Assembly (NCBI RefSeq): GCF_011742145.1
Contig: NZ_JAAQQU010000099.1
Location: 218,955 to 282,954, forward strand
DNA: 64,000 nucleotides
Origin: Flavobacterium sp. J49
GTDB taxonomy: Bacteria > Bacteroidota > Bacteroidia > Flavobacteriales > Flavobacteriaceae
Direction: 5' to 3'
In this document: in pieces, positions 42,779-51,900 of the stretch
Layout of the letters: each line of letters begins with the position of its first letter
Numbering within the stretch: the first letter of the stretch is position 1
Position numbers and translations under genes: made by a program
Notes under the pieces: model-generated
Told to the model about the DNA's origin: nothing
Seen by the model: only the letters and a program-made list of their open reading frames with translations
Database searches by the model: none

Positions 42779-42883
42779 TAGCCCCGACCTGTCTGCCGGC
42801 AGGCAGGTTGCAGTGGAAATCCTTTTTATCTCGTTTTCAGAACGAGATGAAAAGATTGGAACGAAAAGCGGGAAACAGCTCCT
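42779..42883 (+). repeat. Dispersed palindromic element, copy C (long)
   Basis: Starts TAGCCCCGACC directly after the serC stop and ends GGGAAACAGCTCCT, as in copies A, B and D. Inside are two palindromes: CCTGTCTGCCGGCAGGCAGG (20 bp, one mismatch pair) and TCTCGTTTTCAGAACGAGA. A GCAGTGGAAATCCTTTT block is shared with copy D. It occupies most of the serC-serA spacer. Confidence 0.85.
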
Positions 42884-42913
42884 AAAAAATATACAAATTA
42901 CAATTGATAAAGA

Positions 42914-43876
42914 ATGAAAGTATTAGCCAACGACGGAATTTCAAAAAGCGGTATTCTGGCTTTAGAAAAAGGTGGTTTTGAGGTAATCACCACCAAAGTA
43001 GCACAAGAGCAAGTAGCGAATTATGTCAATGCCAATAATGTTTCGGTGATTTTGGTTCGCAGTGCGACTAAAGTTAGAAAAGATATTATTGATGCTTGTC
43101 CGGGATTAAAAATCATAGGTCGCGGTGGCGTTGGAATGGACAATATTGATGTTGATTATGCCCGTAGCAAAGGGATTCATGTGATTAATACGCCGGCTTC
43201 TTCTTCGGAAAGTGTGGCCGAATTGGTATTTGCGCACCTATTTACAGGCGTTAGATTTTTGCATGATGCCAACAGAAATATGCCTTTGGAAGGCGATACC
43301 AACTTTGACGGTTTGAAAAAAGCGTATGCTAACGGTATCGAATTGCGTGGTAAAACTTTGGGGATTATTGGTTTTGGACGCATTGGTCAGGCTGTGGCCA
43401 AAATGGCTTTAGGTTTGGGGATGAAAGTAATTGCTGCCGATAAATTTGTGGACAAAGCCGAAGTAAAAGTCGATTTCTACAATGGTCAGTTCATCAATGT
43501 GGAATTTGAAACCGAACCTTTGGAAGATGTGATTAAACATTCTGATTTTATTACGCTTCACGTTCCGGCACAAGACGGTTATGTGATTGGAAAAGAAGAA
43601 TTTGAATTGATGAAAGACGGCGTTGGTATTGTAAACTGTGCGCGTGGTGGTGTGATTGATGAAGTTGCTTTGGTAGAAGCTTTGGATAATGACAAAGTAT
43701 TATTTGCCGGATTGGACGTTTTTGAAAAAGAACCAACTCCTGAAATACAGATTTTAATGCATACTAAGATTTCGTTGACGCCTCATATTGGTGCGGCGAC
43801 TTTAGAAGCACAAGACCGCATCGGAACAGAATTGGCAGAACAAATTATTAGTTTGTTGAAAGCTGAGAAAGTTTAG
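42914..43876 (+). CDS. serA: D-3-phosphoglycerate dehydrogenase
   Basis: 320 residues, the short form without the ACT regulatory domain. It oxidises 3-phosphoglycerate with NAD(P) to start serine synthesis. Features: VRSATKVRKDIID, GRGGVGMDNIDVDYA, the NAD motif LGIIGFGRIGQAVAKMA, CARGGVIDE (catalytic Arg), DVFEKEP (Glu) and LTPHIGAATLEAQDR (His). The missing ACT domain implies no serine feedback through it. Behind serC across element copy C; both probably form one operon. Confidence 0.93.
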   Translation: MKVLANDGISKSGILALEKGGFEVITTKVAQEQVANYVNANNVSVILVRSATKVRKDIIDACPGLKIIGRGGVGMDNIDVDYARSKGIHVINTPASSSESVAELVFAHLFTGVRFLHDANRNMPLEGDTNFDGLKKAYANGIELRGKTLGIIGFGRIGQAVAKMALGLGMKVIAADKFVDKAEVKVDFYNGQFINVEFETEPLEDVIKHSDFITLHVPAQDGYVIGKEEFELMKDGVGIVNCARGGVIDEVALVEALDNDKVLFAGLDVFEKEPTPEIQILMHTKISLTPHIGAATLEAQDRIGTELAEQIISLLKAEKV

Positions 43877-43895
43877 AAACAAAAACTATAGATAT

Positions 43896-43925
43896 AAGCC
43901 ATACTGAAAAGTGTGGCTTTTTTAT
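43896..43925 (+). terminator. Terminator after serA
   Basis: AAGCCATAC and GTGTGGCTT arms (G-T pair) around TGAAAA, then a T run. Confidence 0.88.
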
Positions 43926-43987
43926 TTTAACATATTAACAGTATAATTTATAAGGTGTTTTGCGTAATTTTATGAAAAATTGAAACA

Positions 43988-44419
43988 ATGAAAACATTAG
44001 TGTCTATTGGGTTACTACTGCTGGTTATTATTGGTTGCAACAGTTCCAAAACAATAGCTAATGCGGATAAAAATAGTATGGTCAAAGTTTCGGATACCGT
44101 TAAAATTGCCAATGACAGTTTAGAATACGAAGTGATCATTATTGATCCTGGTTTCAGTTCATGGCTAGTCGGAAGAGCCAGACCGAGAGGTTATTATGCT
44201 GAGAGTTATTTTGAAATAAAAAACCGAATGTATGTTGCAGAATGGAATCGCAGGGCGATGTTGCCAATGCAGTACAATCCGAATTTATATGAAATGCAAA
44301 TCAATTACGATCCTAATATTCGCTACGGATATGAAGTCAACTATCTGATTTACAACTATTTTATTTACTTTCAGAATCGCTACAACCAACAATTGGCCGG
44401 ATTTGTTCCGAAACAATAA
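43988..44419 (+). CDS. DUF6146 family lipoprotein
   Basis: 143 residues. Signal MKTLVSIGLLLLVIIGC with lipobox Cys17. The mature chain contains YEVIIIDPGFSSWLVGRARP, YYAESYFEIKNRMYVAEWNR and NPNLYEMQINYDPNIRYGYE, which I know as DUF6146 (Flavobacteriaceae lipoprotein family). Strand- and Tyr-rich; possibly an outer-membrane-attached structural protein. Followed 27 bp later by the DUF6787 gene, which has its own promoter. Confidence 0.8.
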   Translation: MKTLVSIGLLLLVIIGCNSSKTIANADKNSMVKVSDTVKIANDSLEYEVIIIDPGFSSWLVGRARPRGYYAESYFEIKNRMYVAEWNRRAMLPMQYNPNLYEMQINYDPNIRYGYEVNYLIYNYFIYFQNRYNQQLAGFVPKQ

Positions 44420-44432
44420 TCTCTTATCTTTG
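44403..44432 (+). promoter_or_regulatory. Promoter of the DUF6787 gene
   Basis: TTG at 44403-44405 and TATCTTTG at 44425-44432, separated by 19 bp. The first part overlaps the end of the DUF6146 gene. Confidence 0.6.
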
Positions 44433-44446
44433 TAGAAAATCACCTT

Positions 44447-44767
44447 ATGGCAAGTTTTAAAGAGCGTTGGAACATCAAATCAAACTGGCAAGTGTTTGTT
44501 ATTTTGGTCGTTTTTGCGGTTACAGGTTCAACTTCGGCTTATCTTTCCAAACCGGTTTTGGAATTGTTCGGAATCATAAAGGATGAAGTTTCGAATTGGA
44601 TTTATTACCCTTTGTACATCATTCTCATTTTCCCTATTTATCAGGTTTTGTTGGTTAGTTTCGGATTTATTTTCGGGCAGTTTACTTTCTTTTGGGCATT
44701 TGAAAAGAAGATGTTGAAAAGTATGGGATTGGGTTTTTTGGTTCCCGATAAAAAAAGCCCCGAGTAA
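44447..44767 (+). CDS. DUF6787 family membrane protein
   Basis: 106 residues with two or three membrane segments (WQVFVILVVFAVTGSTSAYL and IYYPLYIILIFPIYQVLLVSFGFIFGQF), and WAFEKKMLKSMGL at the end. DUF6787 is a small inner-membrane family of unknown function. The stop codon lies in the loop of an imperfect terminator hairpin shared with the convergent folE gene. Confidence 0.78.
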   Translation: MASFKERWNIKSNWQVFVILVVFAVTGSTSAYLSKPVLELFGIIKDEVSNWIYYPLYIILIFPIYQVLLVSFGFIFGQFTFFWAFEKKMLKSMGLGFLVPDKKSPE

Positions 44768-44786
44768 ATTAACACTCAGGACTTTT
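44755..44786. terminator. Imperfect bidirectional terminator overlapping the DUF6787 stop
   Basis: AAGCCCCGAGT and ACTCAGGACTT arms (imperfect), with the DUF6787 TAA inside the loop, and A and T runs outside. Confidence 0.65.
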
Positions 44787-44814
44787 TACCAAAATACTCA
44801 ACTTAACTAAAATG

Positions 44815-45483
44815 CTACTTCTCTTTAATCAAATTAAAGAAATCGTTTCTGTTTTCTTTTTCTTTAAAGATTCCGCCATATTGTATGGTAGATGTATAAC
44901 TGCTTTCGTCTTGAATTCCGCGGCTTGATACACAAAGGTGTTTTGCTTCCATCACCACAATCACATCGTCGGTTTCCAAAATGGTTTTCAATTCGTTGAA
45001 AATTTGCATAATCAATCGCTCTTGAACTTGTGGTCTGCGAGAATAATAATCAACAATACGGTTCAACTTAGACAACCCAATCACTTTTCCGCTGGACACA
45101 TAACCAATGTGTGCCTTTCCTATGATGGGTAAAAAGTGATGTTCGCAAGTGGAATTAAAACTAATGTCGGCTTCAACCAACATTTTGTCATAGTGATAAG
45201 AATTCTCAAAAACCGAAATTTTTGGCTTGTTTGCCGGATTCAAGCCCGAAAATATTTCTTGAATAAACATTTTGGCCACGCGGTGTGGTGTTCCTTTCAA
45301 ACTGTCATCGGTCATATCCAAACCCATCTCCTCCATAATACTATGGAAATGTTTTTCGATGGCATCCATCTTTTGCTTATCTGATTTGATAAATGCGTCG
45401 GGACGCAACGGTGTTTCTGCAGAAGTCATTTGATGATTGTCACCTATCAGTTCAAATAATTCTTTTTCAATGGGTGTGTTCAT
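44815..45483 (-). CDS. folE: GTP cyclohydrolase I
   Basis: 222 residues, normal length. It converts GTP to 7,8-dihydroneopterin triphosphate, the first step of tetrahydrofolate (and possibly tetrahydrobiopterin) synthesis. The zinc and catalytic motif STCEHHFLPIIGKAHIGYV, GLSKLNRIVDYYSRRPQVQE and HLCVSSRGIQ (last zinc Cys) are intact. N-terminal 40 residues are variable as usual. Convergent with DUF6787, divergent from the ABC ATPase gene. TACATTTG on the minus strand at 45509-45516 is a possible -7 box. Confidence 0.96.
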   Translation of the reverse strand: MNTPIEKELFELIGDNHQMTSAETPLRPDAFIKSDKQKMDAIEKHFHSIMEEMGLDMTDDSLKGTPHRVAKMFIQEIFSGLNPANKPKISVFENSYHYDKMLVEADISFNSTCEHHFLPIIGKAHIGYVSSGKVIGLSKLNRIVDYYSRRPQVQERLIMQIFNELKTILETDDVIVVMEAKHLCVSSRGIQDESSYTSTIQYGGIFKEKENRNDFFNLIKEK

Positions 45484-45508
45484 AAGAATTAATTATTTTT
45501 TTGTTTAA

Positions 45509-45516
45509 CAAATGTA
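45509..45516 (-). promoter_or_regulatory. -7 box for folE
   Basis: TACATTTG on the minus strand fits TAnnTTTG, 25 bp before the ATG at 45483; no -33 element at 17-19 bp. Confidence 0.45.
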
Positions 45517-45634
45517 ATTAATAATTAAACAAAATAATTTAATTAACAGAACTTTATTATTTATTCAAGCATAAAAAAAAATGATATCAGCCATTAAAAG
45601 AAAATACTTTGTTACTTTGTGAAAAATTCGATTG

Positions 45635-46294
45635 ATGATTATTGCCAAAAACATCCACAAATATTACGATAGTTTACACGTTTTAAAAGGTGTGGATTTA
45701 CACATAAAAAAAGGAGAGATTGTTTCCATTGTAGGAGCGTCCGGCGCCGGTAAAACTACACTGTTACAAATTTTGGGCACATTGGATAACGCTTCTAAAT
45801 CAGACAACACTTCATTGGAGATCAATAGTGAAAACATACTGAAAATGAATGATAAAGCCTTGTCTAAGTTCAGAAATTTGCACTTGGGTTTTATTTTTCA
45901 ATTCCACCAACTTTTACCGGAATTTACGGCATTGGAAAATGTTTGTATTCCGGCCTATATTGCCGGGAAAGAAAAAAAGGAGACTGAAGCAGAAGCCAAA
46001 CGCCTGCTCGACTATTTAGGTTTAGCCGAAAGAAGTCATCACAAGCCTAACGAACTTTCGGGTGGTGAGCAACAACGTGTAGCAGTTGCCCGAGCTTTGA
46101 TAAACAAACCTGCCGTAATTTTTGCCGATGAACCTTCGGGCAACTTAGATACCGCATCGGCTGAGAATTTGCACCAATTGTTTTTTAAGCTTCGGGAAGA
46201 GTTTGGACAAACCTTTGTCATCGTTACCCACAACGAAGCGTTAGCCAACATGGCCGATAGAAAATTAGTCATGAAAGACGGCTTAATCGTTTGA
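45635..46294 (+). CDS. ABC transporter ATP-binding protein (LolD type)
   Basis: 219 residues from ATG at 45635 (a TTG precedes it). Walker [10 protein letters not shown], signature [15 protein letters not shown], Walker [13 protein letters not shown] and H-loop VTHNE are all present. [16 protein letters not shown] [18 protein letters not shown] and [20 protein letters not shown] match the LolCDE/MacB family of MacB-type ATPases, which detach lipoproteins from the inner membrane or drive mechanotransmission. No permease gene is adjacent; the next gene is a different membrane protein 4 bp on. Pairing with a distant permease is likely. Confidence 0.88.
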   Translation: MIIAKNIHKYYDSLHVLKGVDLHIKKGEIVSIVGASGAGKTTLLQILGTLDNASKSDNTSLEINSENILKMNDKALSKFRNLHLGFIFQFHQLLPEFTALENVCIPAYIAGKEKKETEAEAKRLLDYLGLAERSHHKPNELSGGEQQRVAVARALINKPAVIFADEPSGNLDTASAENLHQLFFKLREEFGQTFVIVTHNEALANMADRKLVMKDGLIV

Positions 46295-46298
46295 AAAT

Positions 46299-47999
46299 AT
46301 GGTGCTTATTCTACTTAGTTGGCTGTATACATTCTTCACTTCCATCACTTTAGGAATAGGCTTTGCAAGGCTTTTTCAGGTCAAATCTTTAAATGTTGTC
46401 ATCACATGTATTCTGGGTTTATTCGGCGTTACCCTTTTGGCCGGTTCTTGGGCAATATTTGGTCCGATATCTATAGAATTTCATGTTTTTCTATTAGGTA
46501 CATCAATTGGTCTTGGGTATTATTATAAGACCAATTTAAAAGCGATAGTTGTAAATACATTTATCCAACTTTCCTCCTTTTCATTACTAACAAAAGTCCT
46601 TTTGGCCTTTAGCAGTCTTTTAATTTTGGGCCAAAGCGCCACTTTGCCCTTTATAATTGACAACGAAACCTATTACATTCAAACCATTCAATGGCTTAAC
46701 GAATACGGATTTGTACCCGGCTTGGCTAATTTACACTTGTTTTTAGGACAAACCAGCGGTTGGCATATCACTCAGAGTGTTTACTCTTTTTCGTTTTTGT
46801 ATGATGGCTTTAATGATTTGAATGGGTATTTATTGCTCATGGCTAATTTTTGGGCCTTTCAGAAACTTCACAGCTATTTTACCAACGGCAACCGATTGGA
46901 CTTGACTTTTGGTCTTTTGCCTTTGACTTATGTTTTTCTGTTTCAATTTGTGAGCGCTCCATCACCTGACTTACCGGTTTATCTTATCGCAATGCTAGTG
47001 TTTTCAATGTATTTAAAGCCAACACAAGATGAGGCCTTAGAAAAGTTTAACCTCACAACCATCTTGGTTCTTTTTGCGATTTACATCAAAATTACCGCTG
47101 TAGTACTATTGGTTTTACCTTTTCTACTTTTAACAAAACACTTTATTCATTTCAAGAATCAACTTGTCCCGATTCGTCTTTTGGGTGGATTAGTCTTGTT
47201 TCTTTTCGCCATCAAAAATATAATGCTAACCGGTTATCCACTTTATCCGTTGCCTTTTTTTCCTTATTCTAGTGCAGATTATGTGGTGCCAATGGATATC
47301 ATGTCCTATTTCTTTGGTCAAGAAATGATGCACTCCTTTTATATGGGATTTGGTACTTTTGAAAGAGCTTCGTTTTTTGACCTCATCAAGCAGTATTTTT
47401 TGCATAGTGGTATTGACAGTATAATGGGTTTGGCTACCTTATTTTTACTGATAATTTCCCCTTTTATAATTTCAAAATATTATCCGAAACAAAAGCTTCA
47501 CAACATTTATTATGTGTTCATCACATTACTGATTTTGCTTGTTTTTAGTTCACCTCAGTATCGGTTTTATATTTATTTCACGATTTTTTTCGGACTGGTT
47601 TTTCTTTCCGTCCTTTTCACCCAAAAGAAACTTATCCTTGGAATACTTAGCTTGAGTTTCATAGTGGTAGGTATTTTTGTTTTTGTGCCAATATCATTCC
47701 GTGCATTGACTCACAATAAATTGTTGGAAAATAACAGCACGCTTCATTTCGAGAACATCATTTATCCACAACCCAACACTAAAGAAAAACACGATTACAC
47801 CAAAATTGTCAAAGGCAATCTAGAATACCAATCGCCATCCAAAGCAAAATTATTTTGGATAACCGGAAATGGTAATTTACCTTGCGTAAACGAAGAGCAA
47901 TTGGATTATTTTGAAACCCATTTTCATGTCGTTCCGCAAGTACGCGGTAAGACATTAGGAGAAGGCTTTTATGCCCAAAAAACAAAAAACCATGACTAA
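46299..47999 (+). CDS. Polytopic membrane protein (LIC_10190-like)
   Basis: 566 residues with about 12-13 membrane helices in the first 480 and a C-terminal globular part (KGNLEYQSPSKAKLFWITGNG, then LPCVNEEQLDYFETHF). This layout is like GT-C-type polyprenyl-linked glycosyltransferases and the LIC_10190 family, from memory. The segment NEYGFVPGLANLHLFLGQTSG near residues 145-165 is in the first extracytoplasmic loop, where GT-C enzymes have an acidic catalytic residue. Substrate unknown. It starts 4 bp after the ABC ATPase and overlaps the TIGR02757 gene by 8 bp. Confidence 0.75.
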   Translation: MVLILLSWLYTFFTSITLGIGFARLFQVKSLNVVITCILGLFGVTLLAGSWAIFGPISIEFHVFLLGTSIGLGYYYKTNLKAIVVNTFIQLSSFSLLTKVLLAFSSLLILGQSATLPFIIDNETYYIQTIQWLNEYGFVPGLANLHLFLGQTSGWHITQSVYSFSFLYDGFNDLNGYLLLMANFWAFQKLHSYFTNGNRLDLTFGLLPLTYVFLFQFVSAPSPDLPVYLIAMLVFSMYLKPTQDEALEKFNLTTILVLFAIYIKITAVVLLVLPFLLLTKHFIHFKNQLVPIRLLGGLVLFLFAIKNIMLTGYPLYPLPFFPYSSADYVVPMDIMSYFFGQEMMHSFYMGFGTFERASFFDLIKQYFLHSGIDSIMGLATLFLLIISPFIISKYYPKQKLHNIYYVFITLLILLVFSSPQYRFYIYFTIFFGLVFLSVLFTQKKLILGILSLSFIVVGIFVFVPISFRALTHNKLLENNSTLHFENIIYPQPNTKEKHDYTKIVKGNLEYQSPSKAKLFWITGNGNLPCVNEEQLDYFETHFHVVPQVRGKTLGEGFYAQKTKNHD

Positions 48000-48762
48000 G
48001 ACAGAACTCAAAGAGTTTCTTGACGAAAAGGTAGCTTTGTACAACAATCCGAACTTTATAGAAAGCGACCCGATTCAGATTCCGCACCAATTTACTTTAA
48101 AAGAAGATATTGAGATAGCCGGTTTTCTTACGGCAACCATTGCTTGGGGAAACCGCAAAATGATTATTAAAAATGCCCAACGAATGATGGACTTGATGGG
48201 TAATTCGCCTTATGATTTTGTAATGAGTCACCAAAACCATCATTTAGAGTCTTTAGACTCATTTGTCCACCGCACATTTAACGGTAGTGATTTTAAAATT
48301 TTTATTTCGGGATTAAGCCATATCTATACAAATCACAACGGCTTAGAAAATGCTTTTTCCAACCACAAAGAAGGCGAATTTCTGAATCTGCAAACCAATA
48401 TTCATTTCTTTAAAAAGAAGTTTTTTGAATTCACGAATTTTGAAAGGTCAAAAAAACACCTTTCTGACCCATTACAAGGTTCGGCTGCCAAGCGAATAAA
48501 TATGTATTTACGATGGATGGTTCGCAAGGACAATAACGGCGTAGACCTTGGTATATGGGAGACTATACCAATGTCAGCACTCTCCTGCCCGCTTGATGTT
48601 CACTCCGGAAATGTTGCGCGTAAGCTTGAATTACTCACCCGAAAACAGAACGATTTTAAGGCTGTTTCAGAGTTAGACAATGAGCTTCGAAAAATGGATA
48701 AAAACGATCCTGTCAAATATGATTTTGCACTTTTTGGCTTAGGTGTTTTTGAAGCATTTTAA
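47992..48762 (+). CDS. TIGR02757 family protein
   Basis: 256 residues from MTKTELKEFLDEKVALYN, which overlaps the preceding stop (ATGACTAA); a start at 47971 is possible. The sequence ESDPIQIPHQFTLKEDIEIAG, TIAWGNRKMIIKNAQRMMDLMG, RMNMYLRWMVRKDN-type RINMYLRWMVRKDNNGVDLGIW and CPLDVHSGNVARKLELL match TIGR02757, a Bacteroidota family related to the HhH-GPD fold of DNA glycosylases. Whether it is a glycosylase is unproven. Confidence 0.88.
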   Translation: MTKTELKEFLDEKVALYNNPNFIESDPIQIPHQFTLKEDIEIAGFLTATIAWGNRKMIIKNAQRMMDLMGNSPYDFVMSHQNHHLESLDSFVHRTFNGSDFKIFISGLSHIYTNHNGLENAFSNHKEGEFLNLQTNIHFFKKKFFEFTNFERSKKHLSDPLQGSAAKRINMYLRWMVRKDNNGVDLGIWETIPMSALSCPLDVHSGNVARKLELLTRKQNDFKAVSELDNELRKMDKNDPVKYDFALFGLGVFEAF

Positions 48763-48925
48763 TCCCTAAAAAAAAATATTTTTAGAAGATTTCAACAAAA
48801 TACTTGACTTATCAACAAAATTTATTGTAGTATTTTATTTGTTTATTTACTTGATTTTTATCATTTTTAAAATATTTGACCAAAAAAAGATGTCATTCAT
48901 CGATAATTTAAAATTAAATTTTACC

Positions 48926-48944
48926 AACTGAACGCATATCAGTT
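48926..48944. promoter_or_regulatory. AACTGA-N7-TCAGTT dyad upstream of the giant gene
   Basis: A perfect 6-bp inverted repeat with 7-bp spacer, 40 bp before the ATG at 48984. It is the size of an operator half-site pair, but it may also be a chance hairpin in an AT-rich spacer. Confidence 0.4.
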
Positions 48945-48983
48945 ACATTCGTATTTCGTATTAATCAAATTTACCACTATTTT

Positions 48984-51900
48984 ATGCATTTAAATTACCC
49001 TAGTACAAGCAATAATTTTTCATTGTTTGTTAAGTCATTTATGACTTGTTGCAATTTTAAATCAAATTCTGATTATCCCAAAAATGCCTTTAAAAATCAT
49101 GCTTATAGAGCTATATTGCTGATTATGATTTTATTAGGAGGATTTAGTGTCAAGGCACAAACAACACTGATTTCTCCTACCGGTGACGGTGGTTTTGAAA
49201 CAGGAACTGACTTAACCAATAATGGTTGGACAACGGTTAATGCTGCCACCAATACTTGGCAAGTTGGAACAGCCTCAACTGCTTTTGCAGGGACAAGAGC
49301 TGCTTACATATCAAATAACGGAGGTGGTGCTTGGGCTTACACAGTCGGTACTTCCCAAACTTCTCATTTCTACCGGGAAATTACCGTTCCGGCAGGAGAA
49401 ACTAACATAAACCTGTCTTTTCAATGGAAAGGAAGTGGCGAGTCAGGTTGGGATAGATTATTGGTCTATACAGCCCCAACTTCGGTAACTCCAACTGTTA
49501 ATAATCCTGTTTCGAATTCTACAGCTATAACTAATGCTACTTTGGTTTATACTCAGGCAAATAATGCTCAGGCGACTTATACTTCTGCCTCTATTTCACT
49601 TCCGGCGGCATTGTCAGGAACTACTTTTAGATTGATTTTTACTTGGCAAAATGATGGTGCAGGAGGAACTTCACCTGGAGTTTCATTAGATAACATTTCA
49701 TTAACCTCTGCCAGTCCAATCAATTATGTTAGTAATACTGCAAGTGGTAACTGGAGCACAGCGGCAACTTGGTCACCAAGTGGTATACCAACAGCTTCAG
49801 ATAACGTTACCATAGCTGACGGACATACCATAACCATAGATGCAACTGCAACTGCAACCTGTAATAATTTAACTGTTGGACAAGGCACCAGCGGTACTTT
49901 AATTTTTAACTCAACAGCTGCCAGAACGATAACTGTTGGTGGTAATCTTAGCATCGCTTCAGGAGGAACTTTTCAAAGTGCTGCCTCAGGAAGTGTTATA
50001 ACACACGCGCTCTCTATAGCCGGTAATATAACCAATAATGGAACATTAGATTTTAGTACTAATACTAATGGAGCAGCAGCCGGTATTACGTTTACAGGAG
50101 CCGCCAATCAATTGGTATCGGGAACCGGAGCAACTACCGATTTGTATAGCATAACAATGTCGAAATCAGCTTTGGCTAATTTGGTAGATTTTAATTTAAG
50201 TAATTTTTCGGTTAGAGGATTATCATCTTCTGCAACAGGTGCTTTGTTATTAAGCGGTTCCGGAACAGGAACTATAAAATTCAGCGGAACGAATACATTC
50301 AGCGGAACACTATTTTCAACTGCTGCCTATAGTATTCCTTCAACACTTGGTTTTTGGTTAAACAATCCTAATTTTGTTGTTCAAGGTCAGGCCGGTTCGT
50401 CAACATTAAGTGGTTTACTTAGAATCTCAAACGGTATTTTTACTATTGGAACAACTAACAATAGCATGGGCTTCAACAGTGGTGCCAATATAATCATAGA
50501 AGGCTCAGGTATTGTTAATTCTGTAGCTCGATTTGGAGTTGGTAGTGCAGGCAATAACATTACTTATAATCAAAGCGGCGGAACTGTTTATGTTAATACC
50601 GCAAATGGTAATTCTAGTACTACTTTAGCAAGTTTTGATGCCGGAACTTCAACATCAACTTCATTCACCATGAGTGGTGGTAGTATAGTTGTGAGAGGAG
50701 CGGCTTCTGCAACTAATGGAGAATATCGAGGTCCTGTAACTGGTGCAACAGTAAATATCACCGGTGGTACACTTCAATTAGGAACAGCTGCTGTCACTAC
50801 ACCTGCCATTGCAGCAACACCGGCATCCACAACATTCAGAACTTATACCGGAGTTACACCAAGTATAGTATTGAATGCCACCAACAATCCCGGAATCACT
50901 TTGGGTGGTGCAATGGAAGTACGTGGTGACCTTACCCTAAATGGTACTGGTACCTTCACTAATAACAGTAACACGTTGACCATGAGAGGTAATTCCGTTA
51001 CCAATCCGGGTAACATTACTATTAGTAATGCACCATCTGTGTTCACTATCAATTCAAGTAATACGACAGCATTTTCTTTTACAAGTTCATTTGGAAATCA
51101 GTCAATTACCAACAACGGTACAATAACCGGAAACCAATTACCGTCTTTAACCATAAATAATACTTTTGCGGGTGGTACAGTTACTATTCCTGCAGGATTA
51201 TCATTGATGGGTGGTTCAACATTAACCTTAACATCGGGAGTCTTGACAGTTGGCGGCGCCGGAGATATTACTTTTATACAAAGTGGAGCTGTTACACAGT
51301 CATTTGTAATGTCCAGAACCAATGGTTCATTGTCTGCTACGACAAGTTCTTTTGGAGTTGCAACACCAACGACACTTAATTATACTTACGGCACAAGTAC
51401 TGCTGCTCAAACCACCGGTGCAGAATTACCAAATAGTGTTGGGACAACTACCCCTTTAACAACATTAACTATTAATAATGCTCAAGGGACAATTTTAAAC
51501 AAACCGGTAAACACAAATACTTTAACATTAACTGCTGGTCAACTAACAACTACTGATACAAATTTAGTTACCGTAACCGGGACTACAACAGGAAGTGTCA
51601 GCAGAAGCTCGGGCTATGTTAACGGGCCAATAGCCAGAACATTACCTGCAAATAATACTACAGGGACATATATCTTCCCTGTTGGTAAAGGAACTTACAA
51701 CCCTTTTGAATTGTTAAGCCCTAATACTACTTCAAGCACTTCATTAGCTGTAATCAAAGCGGAAGCTTTTGACGCCAATTCTAATGGAACTGCGGGAGCA
51801 AATATTGGGTCATTAAATACCAATAGATATTGGGCGGCTTCGGTGATTACAAATCCATCAAGCTTTACCAACTCATTCATCAAACTTACAGACTCTTCTG

